This document shows positions 44,125 to 51,862 of a stretch of DNA of 64,000 bases, piece after piece. The stretch lies in assembly GCF_003985145.1 (NCBI RefSeq), contig NZ_ML133527.1:242088-306087 (forward strand), read 5' to 3'. The position numbers were made by a program, and so were the translations under genes. A model generated the notes under the pieces. That model was given only the letters and a program-made list of their open reading frames with translations, had not been told where the DNA came from and made no database searches. Within the stretch, counting starts at the first letter, position 1, and each line of letters opens with the position of its first letter. The stretch comes from Rhizobium anhuiense (GTDB taxonomy: Bacteria > Pseudomonadota > Alphaproteobacteria > Rhizobiales > Rhizobiaceae).

Positions 44125-44918
44125 TGTCGCCGACCGCCCGCTCGCTTGGAGACCATCTGCGCGAATGGCGCCAGCGCCGCCGCATGAGTCAGCTCGACCT
44201 CGCGCTGGAGGCGGAGATCTCGCAGCGGCATCTGAGCTTCATCGAGAGCGGGCGCTCGACACCAAGCCGCGACATGCTGCTGCATCTTGCCGAACGGCTC
44301 GACGTGCCCCTTCGCGATCGAAACCCGCTGCTGCTCGCGGCGGGTTTCGCTCCTGTTTTTGCCGAACGCAAGCTGGATGATCCCGCACTGGAACCGGCCC
44401 GTCGCGCCATCGACATGGTGCTGAAAGGGCACGAGCCCTTCCCAGCAATCGCCATCGACCGCCACTGGACACTCATCGCAGCCAATGCGGCCATTGCGCC
44501 GTTGCTCTCAGGCGTTGCCGACCAGTCCTTGCTCTCGCCACCCGTCAACGTACTGCGCCTCAGCCTGCATCCACAAGGATTGGCGCCCCATGTCAAAAAC
44601 CTCTCCGAATGGCGCGCCCACCTTATCAGCAGGCTGCGCCAACAGTTCTCGGCTTCGGGCGATCTAATGTTGGACAAGCTTTTGAAGGAGTTGCTATCCT
44701 ATCCAGCGCCTAAAACTGCCGGCGAGGTCCATACCGACTATGCCGGCATCGCCGTTCCCCTTCAACTTTCGACCAAGGCCGGCCTGCTTTCCCTGATTTC
44801 GACAACGACGGTCTTCGGCACACCCGTCGACATCACGTTGTCGGAACTCGCGGTCGAATCTTTCTTTCCGGCGGATGAGGAAACGGCGGCCATCCTGCGC
44901 AGCCTCGCGCTCAGCTGA
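44124..44918 (+). CDS. XRE-family regulator with MmyB-like ligand domain
   Basis: The 264-residue protein has an N-terminal XRE HTH (LREWRQRRRMSQLDLALEAEISQRHLSFIESGRSTPS, ~residues 11-47) and a C-terminal MmyB-like PAS-type ligand domain starting near IAIDRHWTLIAANAAIAPLL. Such regulators usually control an adjacent oxidoreductase or detoxification gene; here the partner is the NTF2-like protein. It ends convergent with cobO. Confidence 0.88.
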   Translation: MSPTARSLGDHLREWRQRRRMSQLDLALEAEISQRHLSFIESGRSTPSRDMLLHLAERLDVPLRDRNPLLLAAGFAPVFAERKLDDPALEPARRAIDMVLKGHEPFPAIAIDRHWTLIAANAAIAPLLSGVADQSLLSPPVNVLRLSLHPQGLAPHVKNLSEWRAHLISRLRQQFSASGDLMLDKLLKELLSYPAPKTAGEVHTDYAGIAVPLQLSTKAGLLSLISTTTVFGTPVDITLSELAVESFFPADEETAAILRSLALS

Positions 44919-44923
44919 CCGTC

Positions 44924-45574
44924 TCAGAACTCCACGCCGGGCTGGCCCTTGATGCCGGAGCGGAAGGGATGTTTGACGAGTTCCATCTCGGTCACCAGAT
45001 CGGCGATCTCGATCAGTTCCTCCTTGGCGTTGCGCCCCGTCAGCACGACATGCGTCATCGCGGGCTTCTCGGTCTTCAGAAAGGCGACGACGTCGTTGAT
45101 GTCGAGATAGTCGTAGCGCAGCGCGATGTTGATCTCGTCGAGCAGCACCATGGAATTGTTTTCGTCGCGGATCAGTTCCTTGGCCTTTTCCCAGGCGGCC
45201 GAGGCGGCCGCGACATCGCGGGCGCGGTCCTGCGTTTCCCAAGTGAAACCCTCGCCCATCGTGTGGAACTGGCAGAGATCGGAGAAATGCTTCTCGATCA
45301 GGTCGCGCTCGCCGGTCCACATCGCACCCTTGATGAACTGCACAACGGCCGAGGGCTTACCGTGGGCGATGTGGCGGAAGATCATGCCAAAGGCGGCCGA
45401 CGATTTTCCCTTGCCCTTGCCGGTATGGACGATGATCAGGCCCTTGCCGTCGGTCTTAGTCGCCATGATCTTGTCGCGCGCCGCCTTCTTCTTCGCCATC
45501 TTCTCGGCGTGGCGCGCATCGTCCTTGCCGGTCCCGGCTTCTGCGATCTCGCTGTCAGGAGTCTCGTCACTCAT
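44924..45574 (-). CDS. cobO: Cob(I)yrinic acid a,c-diamide adenosyltransferase (CobO)
   Basis: The 216-residue protein has a P-loop GKGKGKSSAAFG near residues 52-63 and the CobA/CobO-type segments QFIKGAMWTGERD and LDEINIALRYDYLD, and ends SGIKGQPGVEF. It adenosylates the cobalt. The charged N-terminal ~45 residues are typical of the rhizobial form. Last gene of the riboswitch-led operon; overlaps cobN by four bases. Confidence 0.94.
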   Translation of the reverse strand: MSDETPDSEIAEAGTGKDDARHAEKMAKKKAARDKIMATKTDGKGLIIVHTGKGKGKSSAAFGMIFRHIAHGKPSAVVQFIKGAMWTGERDLIEKHFSDLCQFHTMGEGFTWETQDRARDVAAASAAWEKAKELIRDENNSMVLLDEINIALRYDYLDINDVVAFLKTEKPAMTHVVLTGRNAKEELIEIADLVTEMELVKHPFRSGIKGQPGVEF

Positions 45575-48500
45575 TGGTTCACCTCATTCTGTTGTCTGGC
45601 GGCCAGGTCGAACTGGGCCGAATTGCTGCGCGGCGTCCAAAGACTGCGGTCGACGGCTTCGCGCAGCCGCTCCCTCATCTCGTCGAATGCAGCCGGGTTC
45701 TTCTCGATCATGAAATCGCGCACGGCGGGATCGGCGACGAAGGCCTGGTAGACCGCCTCGAAATGATGAGCGCCGACCGCCCCCGTCGTCGCCGAAAAGG
45801 CGAAGAGATAATCGACGGTGGCGGCAATCTCGGCCGCCCCCTTATAGCCGTGGCGCATGACGCCTGCGATCCATTTCGGATTGACGACACGTCCGCGCAC
45901 GACGCGGCCGATCTCCTCCTCGAGCGAACGGATCACCGGCTTTTCCGGCCTGGAATGGTCGTTATGATAGATCGAAGGACGCGCGCCGGCGAGCTGTTCG
46001 GCCGCCGCCGCCATGCCGCCCTCGAACTGGTAGTAATCGTCGCTGTCGAGCAGGTCGTGCTCGCGATTGTCCTGGTTCTGAATGACGGCCTGCACCGAGC
46101 GCAGCCGCTCCTCGAACAGGCCGCGTTCGGCCTTGCCTTCCTCGCCGGCGCCATAGGCATAGCTGCCCCAGACGAGATAGGCTTCGGCGAGATCGGCGCG
46201 CCGCTCCCAGCCCTTTTCGTCGATCAGCGCCTGCAGGCCGGCGCCATAGGCACCAGGCTTCGAACCGAAGACCCTGTAGCCCGCCCGGCGCCTTGCCGAG
46301 ACCTCGTCCAGACCGGCGGCGGCAAGCCTTGTGGCCTCGCCGCGCATGCGCGCTGCGATCGGATTGTCGGCCTCGTCCTCGTCAAGCGCGCCGACGGCGC
46401 GGATCGCCTTGTCGAACAGCGCGATCTGCTCGGGGAAGGCATCGCGGAAAAAGCCGGAGATGCGGAGCGTCACATCGACACGCGGCCGTCCGAGCATCGC
46501 CGGCGGGATGATCTCATAGCCGGTGACACGGCGCGAGCTCATGTCCCAGAGCGGCCTGACGCCGATCAGCGCCAAAGCCTGGGCGATGTCGTCACCGCCG
46601 GTGCGCATGTTCGACGTGCCCCAGGCCGTCAGCCCGAAGGAGACAGGCCATTCGCCGTGATCCTGCACATAGCGGCGCACCAGCAGCTCTGCGGACTTCT
46701 TGCCCAGCTCGTAGGCCGCCGGCGTCGGCACGGCGCGACTGTCGACCGAATAGAAATTGCGGCCGGTCGGCAGCACGTCGGGCCGCCCGCGCGTCGGCGC
46801 GCCGGAAGGCCCGGGCGCGACGAACCGGCCGTCGAGCCCTTTAAGCAGCCCGTCGATCTCGGCGGGGCCGCAGGCAAGGATGGAGGGCTTGAGGCGGGTG
46901 TCGATTTCGGAGAGTACCGATCTGGTTTGAGACCAGAAGGACGGGCAGTCCATCTCGCCGGAGACGAATTTTGCGGCCAGCAGTTCGATGCGCTCGACGG
47001 TGTCTCCATTGGTCCGCCAGGCGGCGTCGAGAATATCGGCGACGATTGCGGGCTTCGGCCGGGTCCAGGCAGTGGCCATGTCGCAATCGAGAGGGTCGAA
47101 GATAGAGGCACCCCGCACGACGCCGCTCAATCCAGCATCCGCCGCGATCGCCCGCTGCAGGCTCGCATCCCCGCCCTCACCCAGCCCGCGCGGCACCCGC
47201 GCCAGCGCCACGGTCAGATCGGTCAAGAGCCGCCCCTCGGGCGACACGCCGAACACATGCAGCCCGTCGCGGATCTGCATTTCCTTGAGGTCGCAGAGAT
47301 AGGCGTCGAGCTTTTTCAGCGCCTCACCCTCGCTTTCGCCCTTCGTTATGCCGGCGTCGCGGTCGAGGCCGATATCGGCGACGAGATCGAGAATCTGCCG
47401 GCTGAGCAGGCGGATGCGGCGGGGATCGCCGCCGGAGGCCTCATAATATTCGTCGACCAGCGCTTCCAGGTCTTTCAGCGGCCCGTAACTCTCGGCCCGC
47501 GTCAAAGGCGGCGTCAGATGATCGATGATGACGGCAGCGCTGCGGCGCTTGGCCTGCGTGCCCTCGCCGGGATCGTTGACGATGAAGGGATAGAGATGCG
47601 GCAGCGGCCCGAGGATCGCCTCGGGATAGCAGCTTTCCGACAGCGCCAGCGCCTTGCCCGGCAACCATTCGAGATTGCCATGTTTGCCCATGTGGATGAC
47701 GGCATGGGCAGCGAATTCGCGGCGCAGGAAAGCGTAGAAGGCGAGATAGCCGTGCGGCGGCACGAGATCCGGCGAATGATAGCTCTCCTTCGGATCGATA
47801 TTGTAGCCGCGCGCCGGCTGGATACCGACGAGCACACCGCCGAACTGGGCAAACGGCAGAGCGAAAGCTGCCCTGCGAAAATATGGATCGTCTTCGGGAT
47901 CGCCCCAACGGGCTCTCACCTCATCCTGAATCTGATCGGGAAGAGATTCCAGGAAGCCGTTGTAGAGACTCAGGGAAAGCGTCTCTCGGATGATCTTACC
48001 GTCATGACCGGAATTGGTCGGTCCTTCCATCAGATGGCGGATCAGCGCATCGCCGTCGGCCGGAATGTCGGCGACCGGATAACCCGCCGCCCGCATAGCC
48101 TTCAGCACTTCGATGGTGCCGGCCGGCGTATCGAGGCCGACGCCGTTGCCGAGCCGACCGTCGCGATTCGGGTAATTCGCCATGACGAGCGCGATACGCC
48201 GGTCGCCGGCGCAAGCCCTCCGCAGCCGCGCCCAGTTGGCGGCAAGCTCCGCCGTATAGCGCACCCGGCCGGCATCCGGTTCGCTGGCGACGATATTCGT
48301 CTCGACAGCCGCATCGTAACGCGCCGCCGTCTTGAAGGAGACAGCCCGCGCCAGCACCCGGCCGTCCACCTCTGGGAGCGCCACATTCATGCCGAGATCG
48401 CGCGCCGACAGGCCTTGCGAGGAAGCCGCCCACGCCTCCCTCGAAGAAGCCGACAGGATAGCCTGCAGTACGATCGCCTCATTCGCCTCCAGCACCGTTG

Positions 48501-49419
48501 GCTGCCGATCCGCACCCGGTGCCGAGACGGCAAAGCCAGTCGTGTTGATGACGACATCGGGCTTCAGTGCCGAAAACACGCTTTCGAGAATGCCTGTCGA
48601 AACGGGATCCTTGAGGCTATAGGCAAAGACCGGCAACGGCCGGAGGCCAAGTGCGACCAGCGCCTCGACCAGCGCCTCGATCGGCCCGGTCTCGCCGCTT
48701 TGGACGAGGGCGCGGTAGAAGCTGATAGCGACGACAGGGGAAGGTGTGGGTTCGATTCCCATCTTCTCCGTCGAGTTTGAGGTACCCCCCTCTGTCCTGC
48801 CGGACAAGGGGGCAGCCAGACCCGAAGACACCTCAGCAACAACCCGCCGCCACTCCTCAACCCCGATCAGCCCTCGCCCCGGCCACCAGATGCCGGCCTT
48901 CATCAGTGGCACCGCCGGCGCCGGCTTCTCCATGCCTGCCAGCATCGCCCCGGCATAGTCGAGGAAGGCCCGCGCATTGGCATCGCCACCCTCGATCAGA
49001 TAGGCCCACAGCGCATTAAGATCCTCGAGATTAACATTGGAGAAAGGGACGAGCCCGGCATCCGGCTTCGCGTCACCCGGCAGCACCGCGATCAATGCAC
49101 CGGCGCGGGACGCTGCCGCATGCAGCGCTTCCAGCGCATAATGGAAATAGCTGGCGCCGCCGAGTGCCCGCACGATAATCAGCTTGGCATGCCGCGCCGT
49201 GCGCTCGACATAGATATCGACCGACATCGGATGCTTGAGGCTCATCAGGCTGGCGAGCCGCAACGAATGCTGCCCACCGCGATCGCGATGGGCGGCCGCG
49301 ATCGCGGCAAGCTCGCTGTCGGCGGCCGACAGGAACAGGATTTCGCCCGGCGTCTGCCCGAGGTCGATCGCCTCCTCGCCGTCGCTGATCGTTCCCTGCT
49401 GGGCCAGAAGCAGATGCAT
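45571..49419 (-). CDS. cobN: Cobaltochelatase large subunit (CobN)
   Basis: The 1282-residue subunit inserts cobalt into hydrogenobyrinate a,c-diamide with CobS and CobT, which are not in this window. Signature stretches include HMGKHGNLEWLPGKALALSE and PTGRNFYSVDSRAVP. Residues ~195-226 (SSGLAAPLSGRTEGG ... MGIEPTPSP) look foreign: they correspond to DNA with a palindromic core and a tRNA T-arm-like segment and sit just before the conserved VVAISFYRALVQSGETGPIEAL. The frame is kept, so the protein may tolerate the linker. Confidence 0.94.
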   Translation of the reverse strand: MHLLLAQQGTISDGEEAIDLGQTPGEILFLSAADSELAAIAAAHRDRGGQHSLRLASLMSLKHPMSVDIYVERTARHAKLIIVRALGGASYFHYALEALHAAASRAGALIAVLPGDAKPDAGLVPFSNVNLEDLNALWAYLIEGGDANARAFLDYAGAMLAGMEKPAPAVPLMKAGIWWPGRGLIGVEEWRRVVAEVSSGLAAPLSGRTEGGTSNSTEKMGIEPTPSPVVAISFYRALVQSGETGPIEALVEALVALGLRPLPVFAYSLKDPVSTGILESVFSALKPDVVINTTGFAVSAPGADRQPTVLEANEAIVLQAILSASSREAWAASSQGLSARDLGMNVALPEVDGRVLARAVSFKTAARYDAAVETNIVASEPDAGRVRYTAELAANWARLRRACAGDRRIALVMANYPNRDGRLGNGVGLDTPAGTIEVLKAMRAAGYPVADIPADGDALIRHLMEGPTNSGHDGKIIRETLSLSLYNGFLESLPDQIQDEVRARWGDPEDDPYFRRAAFALPFAQFGGVLVGIQPARGYNIDPKESYHSPDLVPPHGYLAFYAFLRREFAAHAVIHMGKHGNLEWLPGKALALSESCYPEAILGPLPHLYPFIVNDPGEGTQAKRRSAAVIIDHLTPPLTRAESYGPLKDLEALVDEYYEASGGDPRRIRLLSRQILDLVADIGLDRDAGITKGESEGEALKKLDAYLCDLKEMQIRDGLHVFGVSPEGRLLTDLTVALARVPRGLGEGGDASLQRAIAADAGLSGVVRGASIFDPLDCDMATAWTRPKPAIVADILDAAWRTNGDTVERIELLAAKFVSGEMDCPSFWSQTRSVLSEIDTRLKPSILACGPAEIDGLLKGLDGRFVAPGPSGAPTRGRPDVLPTGRNFYSVDSRAVPTPAAYELGKKSAELLVRRYVQDHGEWPVSFGLTAWGTSNMRTGGDDIAQALALIGVRPLWDMSSRRVTGYEIIPPAMLGRPRVDVTLRISGFFRDAFPEQIALFDKAIRAVGALDEDEADNPIAARMRGEATRLAAAGLDEVSARRRAGYRVFGSKPGAYGAGLQALIDEKGWERRADLAEAYLVWGSYAYGAGEEGKAERGLFEERLRSVQAVIQNQDNREHDLLDSDDYYQFEGGMAAAAEQLAGARPSIYHNDHSRPEKPVIRSLEEEIGRVVRGRVVNPKWIAGVMRHGYKGAAEIAATVDYLFAFSATTGAVGAHHFEAVYQAFVADPAVRDFMIEKNPAAFDEMRERLREAVDRSLWTPRSNSAQFDLAARQQNEVNQ
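48741..48835. repeat. Repeat-like element inserted in frame in cobN
   Basis: Two parts are seen. At 48746-48762 GTGGG-TTCGATT-CCCAT has the stem and seven-base loop of a tRNA T arm, followed by CTTCTCCG like the 3' acceptor strand. At 48784-48813 a palindromic stretch has CCCCC and GGGGG arms around CTCTGTCCTGCCGGACAA, a core resembling rhizobial RIME-type intergenic repeats. Exact ends are not defined. Confidence 0.5.
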
Positions 49420-49423
49420 TGGT

Positions 49424-50473
49424 TTATGCCAGCTCTTCGATTGCCGTCCTCACCGCGTCCTGATCCATCTCGTGCAGGCCGATGACGACGAGGCGCGTCG
49501 TGCGCTTTTCGCCTGGAGCCCAGGCGCGGTCGAAATAATGATCGATGCGGCTGCCGACAGCCTGGAGCTGCAGGCGCATCGGCTTGCCGGCGATATCGAC
49601 GAACCCCTTGAGGCGCAGCACGTCATGGGTTGATATGATCGTCTTCAGCTTCTCGACGAAGCCGGCGGGATCGGCAACGGGTCCGAGATCGACGACGAAG
49701 CTGTCGAACTCGTCGTGGTCGTGCGGCGCGCCGTCTTCATGCTCCAGCTCATGATGCGACTTGCGATTGGCGACATCGTCCTCGGTGCCGATACCAAGGC
49801 CGAGCAGGATGCCGGCCGAGACTTCGCCGTTCTTCGCCTCGATGATCGCGGGTTTGCGCACCGTGCGGGAGGCAACCTCGTCGCGCACCCTGATAAGACC
49901 TGCCGCGTCGATCAGGTCGGTCTTGTTGAGCACGATGAGATCGGCGCAGGTGAGCTGATCCTCGAACAGCTCCTCGATCGGGCTTTCGTGATCGAGCGAT
50001 TCATCCTCGGCACGGCGCGCATCGACGGCATCATGGTCGTCGGCGAACCGGCCGGCGGCAACGGCGGCGCTATCGACCACCGTGATGACGCCGTCGACGG
50101 TCACTTGCGTGCGGATATCGGGCCAGTTGAAAGCGGCGACCAGCGGCTGCGGCAGGGCGAGGCCCGAGGTTTCGATGACGATGTGGTCGGGCCGCTGTTC
50201 GCGCTCGAGCAGCTTCGTCATCGTCGGAATGAAATCGTCGGCGACAGTGCAGCAGATGCAACCATTGGTGAGTTCGATGATGTCGTCCTCGGTGCAATTC
50301 TCCGCGCCGCAGCCCTTCAGCACGTCACCGTCGACACCGAGATCGCCGAATTCGTTGATGATGAGCGCGATCTTCTTGCCGCCGGCATTGGTGAGCAGGT
50401 TGCGGATCATCGTGGTCTTGCCGGCGCCGAGGAAGCCGGTGATGACGGTTGCAGGAATTTTCTGCTGGTTCAT
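49424..50473 (-). CDS. cobW: CobW GTPase, metal chaperone of cobalamin synthesis
   Basis: The 349-residue G3E GTPase has the P-loop GFLGAGKTT (residues 13-21), the metal-binding CxCC in NGCICCTV (Cys72, Cys74, Cys75), NKTD, and a His-rich loop HHELEHEDGAPHDHDEF that may hold cobalt. It is thought to deliver cobalt to the CobNST chelatase; cobN follows 4 bp later. The C-terminal CobW domain is complete. Confidence 0.94.
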   Translation of the reverse strand: MNQQKIPATVITGFLGAGKTTMIRNLLTNAGGKKIALIINEFGDLGVDGDVLKGCGAENCTEDDIIELTNGCICCTVADDFIPTMTKLLEREQRPDHIVIETSGLALPQPLVAAFNWPDIRTQVTVDGVITVVDSAAVAAGRFADDHDAVDARRAEDESLDHESPIEELFEDQLTCADLIVLNKTDLIDAAGLIRVRDEVASRTVRKPAIIEAKNGEVSAGILLGLGIGTEDDVANRKSHHELEHEDGAPHDHDEFDSFVVDLGPVADPAGFVEKLKTIISTHDVLRLKGFVDIAGKPMRLQLQAVGSRIDHYFDRAWAPGEKRTTRLVVIGLHEMDQDAVRTAIEELA

Positions 50474-50477
50474 GAAC

Positions 50478-50987
50478 TTAACCCTTCATTTTCAGCGGCA
50501 GGCCTGCCGCGATGAAATAGACTTCGGCGGCCTTCGCCGCGATCGATTGGTGCAGCCGGCCGGCATGATCGCGGAAATCCCGCGCCATGCGATTGTCAGG
50601 CACGATGCCGAGGCCGACCTCGTTGGAAACGAAAACGAGCCGCGCCTTCGCGGCGGCCAGGAAATCGGCGAGCGCTGCAAATTCCGCCGCCATGTCGCGC
50701 TCCTCCATCATCAGATTGGTGACCCAGAGCGTCAGGCAGTCGATCAGCACGATGCGTCCCTCGCCGTCGATGGCGCCAAGCTTGCCGACGAGATCGAGCG
50801 GCTCCTCATGCGTCGTCCAGGACGGACCGCGGTCGGCCTTGTGCTGAGTGATACGCGCCTGCATCTCCTCGTCCCAGGCCCGGCCGGTGGCAAGGTAGTG
50901 GCGGTCGAGGCCGGTCGCGGTGACGAGAGCTTCGGCGAAGCGGGATTTGCCGGAGCGCGCGCCGCCGAGGATGAAGATGATGGTCAT
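50478..50987 (-). CDS. cobP: Adenosylcobinamide kinase / guanylyltransferase (CobP)
   Basis: The 169-residue bifunctional enzyme has a P-loop GGARSGKS (residues 8-15), LDRHYLATGRAWDEEM, and the terminal VYFIAAGLPLKMKG tail. It phosphorylates and guanylates adenosylcobinamide in nucleotide-loop assembly. First enzyme gene of the cobPWNO operon, with GAGGAG upstream, and under the cobalamin riboswitch. Confidence 0.93.
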   Translation of the reverse strand: MTIIFILGGARSGKSRFAEALVTATGLDRHYLATGRAWDEEMQARITQHKADRGPSWTTHEEPLDLVGKLGAIDGEGRIVLIDCLTLWVTNLMMEERDMAAEFAALADFLAAAKARLVFVSNEVGLGIVPDNRMARDFRDHAGRLHQSIAAKAAEVYFIAAGLPLKMKG

Positions 50988-50989
50988 GC

Positions 50990-51163
50990 TCAGACGCTCC
51001 TCAGGGAGGGTGCGTAGCCGTGGCTTGTTCCGAGTGCACCTTTTTCGACTGCTCGGGGGACCGAGTATTCGACATAACCGGCCGAAAGCACTCCTCTTGC
51101 AGGGCTGCTTGGAGGCGTCGCGAGCGCCGCACCAGGCCGCGCTGAATTCAATCGTTCAGCCAA
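50990..51163 (-). CDS. Possible 57-residue leader ORF upstream of cobP
   Basis: A TTG at 51163 with GGAGG five bases upstream opens a 57-codon frame ending two bases before the cobP ATG. It contains no recognised domain (…PGAALATPPSSPARG… then VEYSVPRAVEKGALG). It lies just after the riboswitch, so ribosome entry here could couple to cobP. It may equally be non-coding. Confidence 0.3.
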   Translation of the reverse strand: MAERLNSARPGAALATPPSSPARGVLSAGYVEYSVPRAVEKGALGTSHGYAPSLRSV

Positions 51164-51221
51164 GACAACCTCCGTGCTGGCAACGGGCGTGTGCCCAGGT
51201 GTGGGCTTCTGGCCCGGCACG

Positions 51222-51592
51222 TAATGGCAGGTCTCCTGGCTCGCGGTTATCGGCCGCGATCGGGGCAGACCGGAAACCGGTCGCCCTGATCGTGCCGGCG
51301 GATCATCCTCGCCTTCCCGGCTGCATTGGTGAAAAGGTGGACGATTCGTAGATTTAGAGGCGTCCGACCCCGGTTGATCACCATGCATCTCCAGTGGCTT
51401 TTCCGGCATATCGCCCATCCCGCCCGCTTGCATGATTGCAAGCCGCCGGCCGGAGGGGCTCGGTGCCGGATGGAAGACCCTGACCGCTCTACAGTCGCGG
51501 GGTCGGCTGTGATGAAGGCGCCCGGTTTGGGTCCGCCCCTTCACATTCCCTTTTCATCCGGAAGGGCGCAACACCGATCCGGAACCATCCGT
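51222..51592 (-). promoter_or_regulatory. Cobalamin (AdoCbl) riboswitch
   Basis: Read on the minus strand, conserved blocks appear in the right order: GGTTCC at the 5' side, AAAAGGGAATGTGAAG, CCCGCGACTGTAGAGCGG, AAGCCACTGGAG, CCGGGAAGGCGAGGATGATC and the B12-box GCCAGGAGACCTGCC at 51226-51240. The element is long for its class because of an extended arm between the ACTGTA and GCCACTG blocks and between the latter and GGGAAGGC. It precedes cobP-cobW-cobN-cobO and should shut them down when B12 is plentiful. Confidence 0.9.
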
Positions 51593-51632
51593 TATGTCAG
51601 GATGGTCGGGCGACCATCCGTTGAGGGATGGT
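51584..51632. repeat. Tandem hairpins sharing one stem sequence
   Basis: ACCATCC ... GGATGGT occurs twice in a row (51584-51606, loop 9 nt; 51613-51632, loop 6 nt). On the minus strand the last arm belongs to the 5' edge of the riboswitch, so an upstream arm could pair with it instead. Confidence 0.6.
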
Positions 51633-51862
51633 TAGGCAAGCCGGGGTGTGAAGTCAACCGGCCTTGACGGCCGGTCAGCTTCCGAGCAGATGGCCCAACC
51701 CTGTCAACACGACTTACTCTACCTAAAATATCGTCATTTATCAGAGGCTTACGTCATAAATATTTGTCCCGGGCGCCGGCTTTTCGCCGCAATTGCGTCG
51801 CAAGCGGACTGCGCGACCATCTCCGCCCTTGACCGGGCCTCTCCCCGCCTAGTTGTCTAGCC

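Noticed and set aside
48746..48770. A tRNA gene inside cobN
   Set aside because: Only the T-arm and part of an acceptor strand are present. There is no D arm, anticodon arm or 5' acceptor strand nearby, so it is at most a fragment.
45574..48780. A 1068-codon open frame on the plus strand opposite cobN
   Set aside because: It is a mirror of the GC-rich cobN coding frame; composition is Arg/Gly/Asp/Val repeats with no domain, and cobN is a certain gene.
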